Shown: positions 18,446 to 28,853, counted from the stretch's first letter. The stretch: 64,000 nt of DNA from Clostridium pasteurianum DSM 525 = ATCC 6013 (GCF_000807255.1 NZ_CP009268.1:650384-714383); one strand, 5' to 3'. A program made the numbers and translations. Notes: generated by a model from the letters alone, not told the origin.

Positions 18446-18668
18446 GATGACTACCAGATGTAATAATCCCATCGCACTCTGTACAGCCCTCACACAAAAT
18501 CAAAGATTCTTGTTCTCTGCTTGCACACAGCGAAAGCGATTCACAGAAAATCAAAGATTTTTGTTCTCTGCTTTTCTACAAAGTGGGAGATAACGGCTGG
18601 TACGTCCCTGGATAACGATTTCCAGGTTTCAGCGGTGGTAAAAAACTCCACCTGAAACAAAGAACTCT
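18446..18668 (+). repeat. Diverged modular repeat, copy C (two loop modules, different core)
   Basis: Same architecture as the main repeat with another core. Outer arms TACCAG/CTGGTA and TCCCA/TGGGA close a loop that holds two modules (GCACTCTGTACAGCCC...TCTCTGCTT and GCACACAGCGAAAGCG...TCTCTGCTT). A second hairpin follows with arms TTTCAGCGGTGG and CCACCTGAAAC and the end AAAGAACT. It fills the 320-bp gap before chemoreceptor 2. The hairpin recurs inverted at 20428-20470. Confidence 0.7.
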
Positions 18669-18705
18669 ATTTATAACAGATATAAAAAATTATAGGAGGT
18701 AGTAT

Positions 18706-20418
18706 ATGGAATTATTTAGAAGGATAAAAGTTGGAACCAAGATAATTGCAGCTTTTGCTGTTTCAGTATTATTAATTGCTCTTATAGGGATTATAGGGAT
18801 GAGTTCTTTAGCTGTGTCAAGCAGAAATTCCCAGGATATGTATAGTAATACTCTTAGAAGTGTATATATACTTACAGATATGCAGCAAAATTTAACCCAA
18901 GTAAAATCAGATGTGCTTGAATTGATTGGTACAAGCAGTGGTAGTGAAAAAACTGCATTATTACAGAATATTAATGACCTTACTGAGATAAATGATGGAT
19001 ACATAAAAGAGTATTCTGGAATGCGTTTAATTGATAAGGAAAAGAATGAGTTTAATCAGTTTAATTCTGAGCTTCAAGACTTTAGAGTGGAAAAGGAAAA
19101 GTTATTAAAGCTTGTAAACTATGGAGATATGCAAGGTGCAGCAAACCAGTACAGGGAAATGGAAAGCAAATGGACACCTATGTTTAATTCCATTGATAAA
19201 TTAGTGAATTTGGCTAATAATCATGCAAAAAACACCAATTCAGATAATTATAATATTTATAAAGGCGCCAGCAATACCATGCTTATACTTATTGTAGTTG
19301 GAATTGTTCTTGCTGTAGTTTTAGGCTTTGTAATTACAAGGACAATAATTGTATCACTGGGAAGAATAGGGGGATTTGCAGAGGAGTTAGCCCAGTATGA
19401 TTTTTCAACATCAATAAATATAAAAGGTAAAGATGAATTTGCAAAAACTGCTGCTTCACTTAACAGGGCTCAAAGCAATGTAAGAGAGCTTATTAAGAGT
19501 ATAATGGGTAATTCTCAGGATATGAATGCTTCCAGTGAAGAACTTTCTGCTATGGTTCAGGAACTGAATGCAAATTTTGAAAATATAAATTCATCTACAA
19601 AGGAAATAACCAGTGCTGTCCAAGAAACCAGTGCCTCTTCTGAAGAAATTAGTGCTTCCATTGAAGAAGTAGATGCCAGTATCAATCAGCTGTCAGAAAA
19701 AGCTATGGAGGGCAATAATATTACATCAAAGGCCAAGGAAAAGGCAATTGAAGTTCAGGATAAAGGTAGAAAATCTGGAGAAACCATACAAGGTATATAT
19801 AATGAAAAGAGAAATAATATAGTAAAAGCTATTGAAGATGGAAAAGTAGTAGAAAATATAGGAGTAATGTCAGATACTATAGCAGGTATAGCAGACCAGA
19901 TAAATCTTCTTGCCCTTAATGCAGCCATTGAAGCTGCAAGAGCAGGAGAACACGGAAGGGGCTTTGCAGTAGTTGCAGAGGAAGTGAGAAAATTGGCTGA
20001 ACAATCCTCAGAGGCAGTTTCAGGTATAAAGGATACTATTTTAAAGGTACAGGAAGCCTTCAAAAATATTTCGGATAATAGTAATGATGTATTGAATTTT
20101 ATCAATGAAGATATAAGTGGATATTTTAAAACTTTTGGAGATATGGGAAACCAGTATTATAATGATTCTAATTTCATAAGTGCTATGACTGACGAAATAG
20201 CTTCAATGACAGAAGAAATTACAGCAACTGTAGGACAAGTAACAGAAGCAGTGCAGAATACCGCAGTTATTGCAGAAAAATCTTCTAGTAATATAGAATC
20301 TATAGAACAGAGCATGAATGAAGCAGTGCAAGGTGTAAAGCAGGTAGCCACAACTTCCCAGAGTCAGGCGCAGCTTGCAGAAAAATTAAATGAAGTAGTA
20401 CATAAATTTAAAATATAA
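18706..20418 (+). CDS. Methyl-accepting chemotaxis protein 2 (4HB sensor, HAMP)
   Basis: A 570-residue receptor of the same build as chemoreceptor 1: helix 1 ([20 protein letters not shown]) near residues 12-32, a helical sensor region to about 185, helix 2 ([20 protein letters not shown]), HAMP and a cytoplasmic hairpin with tip [27 protein letters not shown] sits just upstream of the ATG. The gene is bracketed by inverted copies of a repeat hairpin (18625-18664 and 20428-20470). The cytoplasmic domain is nearly identical to its neighbours; the sensor is clearly different, so its ligand probably differs. Confidence 0.93.
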   Translation: MELFRRIKVGTKIIAAFAVSVLLIALIGIIGMSSLAVSSRNSQDMYSNTLRSVYILTDMQQNLTQVKSDVLELIGTSSGSEKTALLQNINDLTEINDGYIKEYSGMRLIDKEKNEFNQFNSELQDFRVEKEKLLKLVNYGDMQGAANQYREMESKWTPMFNSIDKLVNLANNHAKNTNSDNYNIYKGASNTMLILIVVGIVLAVVLGFVITRTIIVSLGRIGGFAEELAQYDFSTSINIKGKDEFAKTAASLNRAQSNVRELIKSIMGNSQDMNASSEELSAMVQELNANFENINSSTKEITSAVQETSASSEEISASIEEVDASINQLSEKAMEGNNITSKAKEKAIEVQDKGRKSGETIQGIYNEKRNNIVKAIEDGKVVENIGVMSDTIAGIADQINLLALNAAIEAARAGEHGRGFAVVAEEVRKLAEQSSEAVSGIKDTILKVQEAFKNISDNSNDVLNFINEDISGYFKTFGDMGNQYYNDSNFISAMTDEIASMTEEITATVGQVTEAVQNTAVIAEKSSSNIESIEQSMNEAVQGVKQVATTSQSQAQLAEKLNEVVHKFKI

Positions 20419-20427
20419 ACAGATTTC

Positions 20428-20470
20428 TTTGTTTCAGGTGGAGTTTTTTGTTTACTACCGTTGAAACTTG
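20428..20470 (-). repeat. Inverted copy of the copy-C hairpin
   Basis: TTTGTTTCAGGTGGAGTTTT and ACTACCGTTGAAAC are the reverse complement of the hairpin at 18625-18664, on the other side of chemoreceptor 2. The rest of the gap to 20714 holds a terminator at 20478 and a degraded module near 20573 (AGAAAAGTAGAGAGCCAAAA). Confidence 0.7.
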
Positions 20471-20477
20471 TAGGCAG

Positions 20478-20524
20478 AGTTCTAAGCATGGATATTTTCT
20501 ATACTTAGAACTCGTTATTTTTTT
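20478..20524 (+). terminator. Intrinsic terminator after chemoreceptor 2
   Basis: AGTTCTAAG pairs with CTTAGAACT and a T-rich tract (TTATTTTTTT) follows. Confidence 0.85.
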
Positions 20525-20714
20525 GTAAGTCGTTATTCAGTAAAGCAGCAGAGCTTATATACAAATTTATAGAAAAGTAGAGAGCCAAAATTTAATATTT
20601 AAATTGTTTATCTATAAAATACCATAAAGTTTACAAATGAACAAACGATAAATTAAAATAAATACCTATTAAACATATTTGTATTAAAGAAATAATTTAA
20701 AAGGAGAAAAGATA

Positions 20715-22475
20715 ATGAATTTACTGAAAAGGATAAAAGAAAAGATAAAATTAAAAACAAGATTAAAATTAAAGGTAAAAACAAAAATAGCCATGGGATT
20801 TCTTATTTTAGTTTTAATAGTTGGAATAATAGGAACTATAGGTATGAACTCTTTGAGAATAGCAAATTCAAATTCTGAAAATATGTATAGTGATAATCTA
20901 AGAAGTGTATATACACTGTCAGATTCTCAGGAAACTCTAGCAACTATTAACAGCAATATATTGCGATTAATATATGTAAAAGATTTTGGTATGAAGGCAA
21001 GCCTTTTAAAAAGCATTGAAAATGATATTGATATAAATAATTCTTACATAGCAGAATATGAAAAGCTCAGAAAAGGCAATGAGGAGCAAAACTTATTCAA
21101 TGAATATAAATCACAGTTTAATGATTTTAATACAAAAAGAGAAGGAATAGTAACAAATATAGTAGAAGCTGTCAGGAATAATAATATTGATGAAGCCTCA
21201 ACTCAATATGAACAGCTTTATACTGAATGGGAACCAATGTTTAATACTATTGGTAAGCTTGTAGACTTGAATGTAAATGAAGCAAAATTAGAAAATGAAA
21301 ATAATAAAAATGTCCAAACCACTGCTAGCAATATTATGCTTATATTTATTATAATAGGAATTATTTCTGCAGTGATTTTGTCGTTAATTCTCATAAGAGA
21401 AATAACGAGACCACTTACAAGAATAAGATCCTTCGCAGAACGATTAGCTAAATATAATTTTTCTACACCAATAGTTATAAAGGGTACAGATGAGTTTTCA
21501 CAGACAGGTGCTGCCCTTAATACAGCTCAGGAAAATGTAAAAAAGCTCATTAAAACCATTATAGATAAATCTCAGGATATGAATGCTGCCAGTGAAGAAC
21601 TTTCCGCTATAGTGGAGGAGTTGAATGCCAATTTTGAAAATATAGTTTTATCCACAAAAGGTATAACAAGTGGAATTGAAGAAACCAGCACCTCATCGAA
21701 ACAAATCAGTGCTTCTGTAGAGGAAGTAGATTCTAGAATAACGGAGCTTTCAGGAAAGGCCATGGAGGGAAGTAATAATGCAAGTAAATCTAAAAAAAGG
21801 GCAAGTGAGGTTCAAAATAAAGGTAAAGAATCCATAGAAGAAGTAGAAAAAATATATATTGAGAAGAAAGAGAAAATTGTAAAGGCAATTGAGGCGGGAA
21901 AGGTAGTAGAAAATATAAATGGTATGTCAGATACTATAGGATCTATAGCAGATCAGATAAATTTATTAGCTCTTAATGCAGCCATTGAGGCAGCAAGGGC
22001 AGGAGAACATGGAAGAGGCTTTGCAGTAGTGGCAGATGAAGTAAGAAAGCTGGCAGAGCAATCTTCAGAGGCAGTAACAGGGATAAAGGATACTATTTTA
22101 CAGGTGCAGGAAGCCTTTAAAAATATCTCTCATAACAGTAGTGATATATTAAAATTTATAAATGACGATATACATTTACAATTTGAAACTTTTAGTACTA
22201 TGGGAAATCAATACTATGATGACTCAAATTTTGTAAGTTCTATGTCAGAAAAGATAGCAGCTATGACAGATGAAATTACAGCTACTGTAGGTCAGGTAGG
22301 TGATGCAGTTATAGATATGACGGGAATTGCACAAAAGACCTCAGATGAAGTAAATGCAATACAATTGAGTATAGATGAAGCAACTCATGGAGTGGACCGG
22401 GTAGCAGAAACATCACAAAATCAGGCACAGCTTGTAGAAAAATTAAATGATATAATTCAGAAATTCACTATATAG
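20715..22475 (+). CDS. Methyl-accepting chemotaxis protein 3 (4HB sensor, HAMP)
   Basis: A 586-residue receptor. It differs from its neighbours by a lysine-rich N-terminal extension of about 20 residues before helix 1 ([16 protein letters not shown]). A helical sensor region, helix 2 ([20 protein letters not shown]), HAMP and a long coiled coil with tip [20 protein letters not shown] follow. AAGGAG precedes the ATG. The basic extension would lie in the cytoplasm and may only strengthen topology. A terminator follows directly. Confidence 0.93.
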   Translation: MNLLKRIKEKIKLKTRLKLKVKTKIAMGFLILVLIVGIIGTIGMNSLRIANSNSENMYSDNLRSVYTLSDSQETLATINSNILRLIYVKDFGMKASLLKSIENDIDINNSYIAEYEKLRKGNEEQNLFNEYKSQFNDFNTKREGIVTNIVEAVRNNNIDEASTQYEQLYTEWEPMFNTIGKLVDLNVNEAKLENENNKNVQTTASNIMLIFIIIGIISAVILSLILIREITRPLTRIRSFAERLAKYNFSTPIVIKGTDEFSQTGAALNTAQENVKKLIKTIIDKSQDMNAASEELSAIVEELNANFENIVLSTKGITSGIEETSTSSKQISASVEEVDSRITELSGKAMEGSNNASKSKKRASEVQNKGKESIEEVEKIYIEKKEKIVKAIEAGKVVENINGMSDTIGSIADQINLLALNAAIEAARAGEHGRGFAVVADEVRKLAEQSSEAVTGIKDTILQVQEAFKNISHNSSDILKFINDDIHLQFETFSTMGNQYYDDSNFVSSMSEKIAAMTDEITATVGQVGDAVIDMTGIAQKTSDEVNAIQLSIDEATHGVDRVAETSQNQAQLVEKLNDIIQKFTI

Positions 22476-22479
22476 ATAA

Positions 22480-22527
22480 AAACACTGGAAAATTATAATG
22501 TATTTTTAAAATTTCCAGTGTTTTTTA
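22480..22527 (+). terminator. Intrinsic terminator after chemoreceptor 3
   Basis: AAACACTGGAAA pairs with TTTCCAGTGTTT, followed by TTTT. The remaining gap to 22821 contains copy 2 of the short repeat and a likely promoter region (TATAAT at 22776-ish); nothing else was seen. Confidence 0.88.
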
Positions 22528-22719
22528 TTACTGAATCTAAATTAAAAAATTGTAATGAAATTCATTAAAAAATTTATCAGACAAATACAAATATTAATAT
22601 TTGAAATAAAATTAAAGTTTATTGTAAATAGGATTATAATTTATTATAATACATATAATTATAAGTACGACAACTAAAATTTCTTACTAGTGGGAAAAGA
22701 TGAAGGGAAAGCAAAGTAT

Positions 22720-22741
22720 AAAGTTCAAAGAACAAATATCA
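22720..22741 (+). repeat. Short dispersed repeat, copy 2 of 3
   Basis: Exact copy of the 22-bp element AAAGTTCAAAGAAC + AAATATCA seen at 10760 and 34115. It lies about 80 bp upstream of the glycerophosphodiesterase gene. Confidence 0.75.
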
Positions 22742-22821
22742 GATTTAGAAAAGCTTCGTACTTTTTTCCTATGTTATAATAAAAATGCCCGACTGTTCTA
22801 TACAAAAGAGGTGATGAGTCT

Positions 22822-23724
22822 ATGGGAAAAATCAATTTAAAAAGCAAAAATTTACTAATAACAGTATTAACTGTAATTATTTTTATAATATTTTCAGCAG
22901 TTTTTATATCAAAATCCTATATTTATCAGGAAAAAAATTATATAGTAAGCAGGCTTAATAGAGAGGGAAAATTACAGAATTTCAATAGTAAAATCAGCCT
23001 AGGTCATTTAAAGATAATAGCTCATAGAGGTATTTCTAAGGATGAACCTGAAAACACCATTACAGCCATCAGAAGCTCTATAAAATATCCTGTAGATTAT
23101 GCAGAAATTGATGTTCAGCTCACTAAAGACGGTGTGGTAGTTTTAATGCACGATAGGAATCTAAGAAGACTTACGGGAATAAACACCACTGTAGATAGAT
23201 TGACTTATGATCAACTTCAAACTTTAAGAATACGAGAGCCCTTTAAAGCTCATTACAAGGCGGAAAGGATTCCAACACTGCAGGAGGTTATGAAGCTCAC
23301 AAACAATAGAAGAAAACTCATGATAGAGATTAAGGATTATCACAATACTGAAGAGTTAACTACAAAAGTAGTAAATATGATAGAGCAAAATAATTTTGTA
23401 AATCAATGTATGATTCAGTCCACAAGTTACAGTGTGCTTAAGCAGGTGAAGGAGGAAAACCCAAAAATAATTACAGGTTATATAGCTTCAAGAAGATATG
23501 AGAGACTGCCTACGGTGGATGTGGATTTCTATAGTTTAAATGAGAAGTCTGTAACAGAGAATTTGGTAAAGAACATTCATGCAATGAATAAAAATGTATA
23601 TGTATGGACTGTAAATGATGTAATAAATATGGATAAGATGATAGGTTTAAATGTAGATGGCATAATTACAGATAAATCCACTATATTATTAGATATCAAA
23701 AAAGCTAAAATTCGAAGTATATAG
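22822..23724 (+). CDS. Membrane-anchored glycerophosphodiester phosphodiesterase
   Basis: A 300-residue GDPD/UgpQ-type enzyme with one N-terminal membrane anchor (LLITVLTVIIFIIFSAVFI). The catalytic region shows IIAHRGISKDEPENT (His-Arg and Glu), AEIDVQLTKDGVVVLMHD (metal-binding Glu/Asp and second His) and IEIKDY. It hydrolyses glycerophosphodiesters to glycerol-3-phosphate and an alcohol, here probably outside the membrane, on deacylated lipids or teichoic-type polymers. AAGAGGTG precedes the ATG. It is a single-gene unit with a strong terminator. Confidence 0.9.
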   Translation: MGKINLKSKNLLITVLTVIIFIIFSAVFISKSYIYQEKNYIVSRLNREGKLQNFNSKISLGHLKIIAHRGISKDEPENTITAIRSSIKYPVDYAEIDVQLTKDGVVVLMHDRNLRRLTGINTTVDRLTYDQLQTLRIREPFKAHYKAERIPTLQEVMKLTNNRRKLMIEIKDYHNTEELTTKVVNMIEQNNFVNQCMIQSTSYSVLKQVKEENPKIITGYIASRRYERLPTVDVDFYSLNEKSVTENLVKNIHAMNKNVYVWTVNDVINMDKMIGLNVDGIITDKSTILLDIKKAKIRSI

Positions 23725-23741
23725 TATATAATTTAAAAGGA

Positions 23742-23780
23742 TTTAATACCAACGGTTATTCTTGGTATTAAATTTTTTTT
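23742..23780 (+). terminator. Intrinsic terminator after the phosphodiesterase
   Basis: TTTAATACCAA pairs with TTGGTATTAAA and is followed by eight T. Confidence 0.93.
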
Positions 23781-23782
23781 AT

Positions 23783-24073
23783 ATTGAAGCAAGTTCTTAA
23801 TTCAGGTGGGGATTCTTTTACCTCATCTGAATTTTAGAACTGCAAATGCATGGCTTACTTGGCGTTGAGCTCCCACTTGAAGAAAAGCAGAGAACCAAAA
23901 TCTTCTTTTTGATTTTGTGTGAATCGCTTTCACAGAGTGCAAGCAGAGAACCAAAATCTTCTTTTTGATTTTGTGTGAGGGCTGTACAGCGTGCAAGTAG
24001 AGAGCCCAAATTTTAATTTGGTGCGAGGACTGTACAAAGTGCGTTGGAGGCTTACGCCAAGTTAGTCAGGTTA
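23783..24073 (-). repeat. Modular intergenic repeat, copy E (three loop modules)
   Basis: Minus-strand copy. In + orientation it starts ATTGAAGCAAGTTCTTAATT, passes through the CAGGTGGGGATT hairpin and GCATGGCTTACTTGGCG, then three modules (AGCAGAGAACCAAAATC... twice, AGTAGAGAGCCCAAATT... once) and closes with ACGCCAAGTTAGTCAGGTT. The order of module types is the reverse complement of copy A. It occupies about half of the 617-bp gap before chemoreceptor 4. Confidence 0.85.
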
Positions 24074-24197
24074 AAATAAATATTTTGTGGGTATTTAATT
24101 TAAGATAGTTATGGGATGAGTTTTACAATAACTTTTTTGTTTAAGAAAATTTAATATGTATGTTACAAATCATTCAATATAATATATAAGAAATTGG

Positions 24198-24293
24198 ATT
24201 GAAAAGCATTATATGTTATAATAATTATAGAGTTAGCTGTAAAGGACTAATCTTTTTACCTAAATTGAAAAGCATTATATGTTATAATAATTA
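24198..24293 (+). repeat. 30-bp direct repeat upstream of chemoreceptor 4
   Basis: Two identical 30-bp units, 24198-24227 and 24264-24293, beginning ATTGAAAAGCATTATATG and containing TATAAT. They are 66 bp apart (start to start). Each includes a -10-like box, so the duplication may give tandem promoters or tandem regulator sites for the gene at 24342. Confidence 0.75.
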
Positions 24294-24341
24294 CTAAAAA
24301 ATATTTATTTTACTAAAAATATTGTAAATTGGAGGACAATA

Positions 24342-26054
24342 ATGAAAGCATTGAGAAAAGTTAAGGTGGGAAAAAAGCTAGGCGGGGCTTTTTTAATTAT
24401 GTTATTATTAATTGTACTGGTGGGCATTATAGGTAATACTTATCTGAGAAGATCAAATTTGAATTCAGAGAATATGTATACTCAGAGATTACAGAGTATT
24501 CAGATGATGCTGGATACCCAGGAAAATCTGGCGGCAATAAACAGCAATATATTACAATTAATATATGTGAGAGATGACAGTAAAAAAGAAGACATATTAA
24601 AAAATACTCAGGAAAACATGGACATAAGCAAAGGATATATTAATACATATAGTAAACTTATATATAATAAAGAGGATAAAGCATTATTTTCTGAATATGA
24701 AACTCAAATGAAGGTCTTTACTGAAGAGGAAGAAAAACTTATAGCTTTAATTAATAATAAAAATTATGATGAAGCTATAATACAATATGAAAATTTTTAT
24801 GATAAATGGAAACCTATGTTTAATAATATAGACAAAATAGTAAAATTAAATGTAAATTGGGCAAAACAAACTAATGAGGATAACCATCAGACCTATAGTG
24901 CTGCAAATTTGAAAGTTATAATAAGTATTATAGCAGGAGCCATTATAGCAACGGTTTTAGCTGTAATCTTAACTAAAGAAATACTAACTCCCCTTATAAA
25001 AATAAGAGGTTTGGCTGAAAGACTTTCACAGTATGATTTTTCAGAGGCCATACCTATAACTGGTAGAGATGAGTTTTCACAGACTGGAATAGCCCTTAAT
25101 ACAGCACAGAAAAATGTAAAAGAGCTTGTAAAACACATAATGGACAACTCCCAGGATATGTCTGCGGCCAGTGAAGAACTTTCTGCCATGACACAAGAGG
25201 TTATTGCAAGTTTTGAAAATATAGATGCGGCTACTAAAGAAGTAACGGGATCAGTTCAGGAAACCAGTGCTGCTTCAGAAGAAATAAGTGCATCCATTCA
25301 GGAAGTAGATGCAAGCATTAATCAGTTATCGGAAAAATGTATGGAAGGCAGTAATAATGTAGCACAGGCCAAGGAAAAATCCCAGCAGGTACAAATTAAA
25401 GGAAATCAATCAGTGCAAGCTGTAAGAAAGATATATGAAGAAAAAAGAATTAATATATTGAGGGCCATTGAAGATGCAAAGGTAGTAGAGAATATAGAAG
25501 TAACTTCTGATACTATAGCGGATATAGCTGAGCAGATAAATCTATTAGCTCTTAATGCAGCTATTGAAGCAGCAAGAGCTGGGGAACATGGAAAGGGATT
25601 TGCCGTAGTGGCTGAAGAAGTAAGAAAGCTGGCAGAGCAGTCTTCTCAGGCAGTAGCAGGGATAAAGGATACCACTTCAAAAGTTCAGACAGCCTGTAAA
25701 AACCTTTCAGACAATGGCAATGATGTACTTAAATTTATAAATGAAGATGTAAATTCCCAATTTGAAGAGTTTTTAAATATGGCAAATGAATACTATAACG
25801 ATTCAAACTTTATAAGTTCTATTAATGAAGAAATAGCAGCTATGACAGAGGAAATAACTGCTACAGTGGGACAAGTGGCTGAGGCCATACAGAATACAGC
25901 TGTCATAGCTGAAAAATCCTCTGGAAGTATGGAAACCATTAAGTCCAATATGAATGATGCAACTCAAGGAGTAGAACAAGTGGCTAAAACTTCTGAGAAT
26001 CAGGCGGAACTGGCACAAAAACTCAATGAAATAGTACAGAAGTTTAGAATATAA
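24342..26054 (+). CDS. Methyl-accepting chemotaxis protein 4 (4HB sensor, HAMP)
   Basis: A 570-residue receptor with helix 1 ([18 protein letters not shown]), a helical periplasm-equivalent region, helix 2 ([19 protein letters not shown]), HAMP and the conserved cytoplasmic hairpin ([20 protein letters not shown]). GGAGG precedes the ATG. It is downstream of a duplicated 30-bp promoter-like repeat, unlike the other receptors. Its terminator is a long interrupted stem at 26065-26138. Confidence 0.93.
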   Translation: MKALRKVKVGKKLGGAFLIMLLLIVLVGIIGNTYLRRSNLNSENMYTQRLQSIQMMLDTQENLAAINSNILQLIYVRDDSKKEDILKNTQENMDISKGYINTYSKLIYNKEDKALFSEYETQMKVFTEEEEKLIALINNKNYDEAIIQYENFYDKWKPMFNNIDKIVKLNVNWAKQTNEDNHQTYSAANLKVIISIIAGAIIATVLAVILTKEILTPLIKIRGLAERLSQYDFSEAIPITGRDEFSQTGIALNTAQKNVKELVKHIMDNSQDMSAASEELSAMTQEVIASFENIDAATKEVTGSVQETSAASEEISASIQEVDASINQLSEKCMEGSNNVAQAKEKSQQVQIKGNQSVQAVRKIYEEKRINILRAIEDAKVVENIEVTSDTIADIAEQINLLALNAAIEAARAGEHGKGFAVVAEEVRKLAEQSSQAVAGIKDTTSKVQTACKNLSDNGNDVLKFINEDVNSQFEEFLNMANEYYNDSNFISSINEEIAAMTEEITATVGQVAEAIQNTAVIAEKSSGSMETIKSNMNDATQGVEQVAKTSENQAELAQKLNEIVQKFRI

Positions 26055-26064
26055 ACTATAATTC

Positions 26065-26138
26065 ACTCTATATTAGATATCGTGGGAAAAGCTTTTAGAA
26101 GTTATTAAGCTTATAAGATATTGATATAGAGTTTTTTT
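26065..26138 (+). terminator. Long-stem terminator after chemoreceptor 4
   Basis: ACTCTATAT...GATATC pairs imperfectly with GATATTGATATAGAGT across a long loop that itself contains AAGCTT repeats; eight T follow. Confidence 0.65.
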
Positions 26139-26236
26139 ATTTGACAAAAATTAATAATTTATATATTATTATATTAATTGTTAACTGTATTTATATATAT
26201 GGTTTACGAAAAGCAGTGCATACATTTAATTTGATA

Positions 26237-26368
26237 ATTGAAGCAAGTTCTTAATTCAGGTAGGGATTCTTTTACGCTATCTGAATTTTAGAACTGCAAA
26301 TGCATGGCTTACTTGGCGTCGAACTCCCACTTGAAGAGTTGGAGACTTACGCCAAGTTAGTCAGGTTA
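26237..26368 (-). repeat. Modular intergenic repeat, copy F (no loop module)
   Basis: Minimal minus-strand copy of about 130 bp. The same 3' hairpin and TTACTTGGCG/CGCCAAGTTAG stem are present, but the loop is only CTCCCACTTGAAGAGTTGGAG. With copies G and I it defines the core without modules. It sits 38 bp upstream of bioB. Confidence 0.85.
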
Positions 26369-26406
26369 AAATTTATTTTAAAATATAATCAGGCGGAGGG
26401 GAATAT

Positions 26407-27372
26407 ATGGATAATATAATTTCAAAATTGGAGAAAAAGATAAATGAAGGACAACTGATAAACTATGAAGAGGCTTTGGAACTGGCAAAAACTGAAGATT
26501 TTAAAGAGCTCATAACTGCGGCAGATAGAATAAGGGATAAATTCAATGGTAAAGTTGTAGATATATGTTCCATAATGAATGCTAAATCTGGTAAGTGTAC
26601 TGAGGACTGTAAGTACTGTGCTCAATCTGCTCACTACAAGACAAATGTACAGGAATATGATCTGGTAGGGGAAGAAGAGGCTGTTAAGCTTGCAAAAGAA
26701 AATGAAAGCTGTGGTGTAAACAGATTTTCACTGGTTACCAGTGGAAGAGCTCTCACAGGAGAGGAGTTTAAAAGAGCAATAAAAATATACAGTACCCTGA
26801 GAGATGAAGTAAAGATGGATCTCTGTGCTTCTCTTGGAATCATAACTGAAGAACAGCTGGAAGAATTAAAGGGAACGGGCATAACTATGTATCATCACAA
26901 TCTGGAAACCAGTCGGGATTACTACGGTAAAATATGCACAACTCACAGCTATGAGGAGAGAATAGAAACTATAGAAGCGGCAAAAAAAGCGGGCCTTAGG
27001 GTGTGCTCCGGTGGAATTATAGGTATGGGAGAAACTATAGAGGATAGAATAAAAATGGCTATGGAGCTTCAAAAACTTCAGGTATACTCCATTCCAGTAA
27101 ATGTATTGAATCCAGTAAAGGGTACTCCTCTTGAAGATGCAAAGTCCCTTACAGATGAAGAGATACTTAGAACCATAGCAGTATTTAGATTTATAAATCC
27201 AAAAAGTCAAATAAGACTGGCAGGAGGAAGAAGTCTTATAGCTAAAGAGGGACAAGACTGCCTTAGAGCAGGAGCCAATGCCACTATTTCAGGAAACTAT
27301 CTTACTACTGTGGGAAATAAAATTGAAGACGATATAAAGATGATAAAGGAAGTTGGCATGGAAGTAGTCTAA
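26407..27372 (+). CDS. bioB: Biotin synthase
   Basis: A 321-residue radical-SAM enzyme. The 4Fe-4S motif [14 protein letters not shown] places cysteines at 64, 68 and 71, and [18 protein letters not shown] and RLAGGR are BioB signatures (the last holds the Arg ligand of the 2Fe-2S cluster). It inserts sulfur into dethiobiotin. GGCGGAGGGG precedes the ATG. No other bio gene is adjacent, so the biotin pathway is either elsewhere or dethiobiotin is imported. No BirA operator was recognised. It is convergent with the germination permease, only 9 bp apart. Confidence 0.96.
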   Translation: MDNIISKLEKKINEGQLINYEEALELAKTEDFKELITAADRIRDKFNGKVVDICSIMNAKSGKCTEDCKYCAQSAHYKTNVQEYDLVGEEEAVKLAKENESCGVNRFSLVTSGRALTGEEFKRAIKIYSTLRDEVKMDLCASLGIITEEQLEELKGTGITMYHHNLETSRDYYGKICTTHSYEERIETIEAAKKAGLRVCSGGIIGMGETIEDRIKMAMELQKLQVYSIPVNVLNPVKGTPLEDAKSLTDEEILRTIAVFRFINPKSQIRLAGGRSLIAKEGQDCLRAGANATISGNYLTTVGNKIEDDIKMIKEVGMEVV

Positions 27373-27381
27373 ACTTCCATG

Positions 27382-28491
27382 TCATTCATAGTTACGATTT
27401 TTTTTCTGTAAGAATAACTTTATATAATGGGTTATAAGGGCTGCCAGGGGAATTAGTATTACAAACTGGGGAAAAATATATTTTAAGCCTATATTCCATC
27501 CTATATTTAAATGTTCTGGATTATCTCTTGCCATTATAAGTGAAGTAATTAGTATCAGGACTCCTAGTATACTGCAGAGTATTCCCCAATGCTTAAAATT
27601 GAACAGCTGTTCAATTCCAAGAGCTGCTGCATATATGAGTATGGATATCTTAAAAAATCCTCCCAGCGTTAAAACCACCAGAAATATTATGTCCAATCTA
27701 TTTAAAAAATCTCCAATGTGTATCCATCTAAGGGTTTCAAGAAGAGGATAGTCATTGGTGTTGGCAAATTCGAAGCCTAAAGTTACTATAAATAAAATAT
27801 TGTTTACAGCTAAAAATAGTCCCTCTAGAATTGAGGAGAAAATTACAGCTTTTCTCAATTTGCTCCTTTGGAGTACAAAGGGATAGAACATAGTCATGAC
27901 TACAAATTCTCCATAGGGAAACATACTGAGTTTCCAGCCACTTGTAACTAGGGATACAAAGCCACTGTGTATAATTGGTAATATACTTTGTATTCTAATA
28001 TTGGGGTCTGTAATATAAGCAAGTAACAAAATGCAAAAAGAGGAAAATGCAACAATTAGAAAAGCTATCTGTGCCATATTTCCTATGTTTTCAATCCCCT
28101 TGTAGACATTATATATAATTGCTGTGACAAAAACTGCTCCAGTTATATACATAGGCAGTCTTATGAGAGAAAAAGAGGCTGTAAGTTCTATGAAATCCCT
28201 TAAATCTCTTGAGGCATCATAGGCAAAAAACCATATATACAATATGCTTAAAATGAATCCTATGTATTTTCCAAATATTTTTGGCAAATAAGTTACTGGA
28301 GAATCATTGGGATATTTGTTAAACAGACTTATGTAGATCATCTGAATGGGTATGGAAACCAAAGAATAAAATATCAATGCAATCCACACATCATTTTTTG
28401 TATCTGATGCCATAAAAAATAAGCTTGCAGTTCCATAGGGAACTAAAAACATCAATATTAAAAATTCATAGGAAGTTATTTTTTCCTTCAT
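27382..28491 (-). CDS. Spore germination permease (GerAB/GerKB family)
   Basis: A 369-residue protein with about ten transmembrane helices, of the endospore germination permease family within the APC superfamily (KEKITSYEFLILMFLVPYGT, DASRDLRDFIELTASF, MFPYGEFVVMTMFYPF). GerAB subunits bind small germinants such as amino acids. It is alone here without GerAA or GerAC genes. AAGGAGG lies upstream of the ATG. It is the intact paralogue of the frameshifted copy at 15873 and serves as the reference for its damage. Confidence 0.9.
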   Translation of the reverse strand: MKEKITSYEFLILMFLVPYGTASLFFMASDTKNDVWIALIFYSLVSIPIQMIYISLFNKYPNDSPVTYLPKIFGKYIGFILSILYIWFFAYDASRDLRDFIELTASFSLIRLPMYITGAVFVTAIIYNVYKGIENIGNMAQIAFLIVAFSSFCILLLAYITDPNIRIQSILPIIHSGFVSLVTSGWKLSMFPYGEFVVMTMFYPFVLQRSKLRKAVIFSSILEGLFLAVNNILFIVTLGFEFANTNDYPLLETLRWIHIGDFLNRLDIIFLVVLTLGGFFKISILIYAAALGIEQLFNFKHWGILCSILGVLILITSLIMARDNPEHLNIGWNIGLKYIFPQFVILIPLAALITHYIKLFLQKKNRNYE

Positions 28492-28853
28492 GGCATCATT
28501 TCCTCCTTGTATCCCTTATTTATTATCAACATTGTTGTTATTAATCTCATTAATGTAAATTCAAGATTATTATTCCACAAAAGGATGAAGTTTATTAATT
28601 TTTAAATTGATATTTTAAAAATGATATTGAAGCTCAAAATATAGAACACTAAAACATTTCTGGTTTTACAATAAAAAACCAGCTAAATTAATTATTCTAT
28701 AAATTTTATAAATATTTTTATGGAATTAATAAATTAATATGTAGATTTTTATAGAATACTGTGGTTGGTATTTATAATTAAACTATAGAACATTAGAAAT
28801 GTGCTTTCTAATGTTTTAGTTTGTTACTAATAAAATTGGAGGAAAAAACTATT
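28492..28853 (+). promoter_or_regulatory. Leader region of the amino-acid ABC operon with terminator-like hairpin
   Basis: A 360-bp non-coding, A+T-rich gap between divergent genes. It contains a CTGGTTTT/AAAACCAG hairpin near 28660-28683 and a perfect AACATTAGAAA/TTTCTAATGTT hairpin (28789-28815) followed by TTAGTTTGTT, just 26 bases before the GGAGGA ribosome site. No T-box (AGGGTGG), lysine or other riboswitch core was recognised. Confidence 0.5.

Noticed and set aside
18625-20470. Invertible DNA switch around chemoreceptor 2
   Set aside because: Inverted copies exist, but they are short, imperfect and part of a dispersed repeat family, and no recombinase is nearby. I keep it only as a remark within the repeat finding.
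23818-24009. 63-residue reading frame on the - strand
   Set aside because: It is formed by the loop modules of repeat copy E; its repetitive peptide mirrors the repeat and is not protein-like.
28492-28853. T-box or lysine riboswitch in the ABC-transporter leader
   Set aside because: The AGGGTGG T-box sequence and lysine riboswitch landmarks are absent; only generic hairpins are seen.
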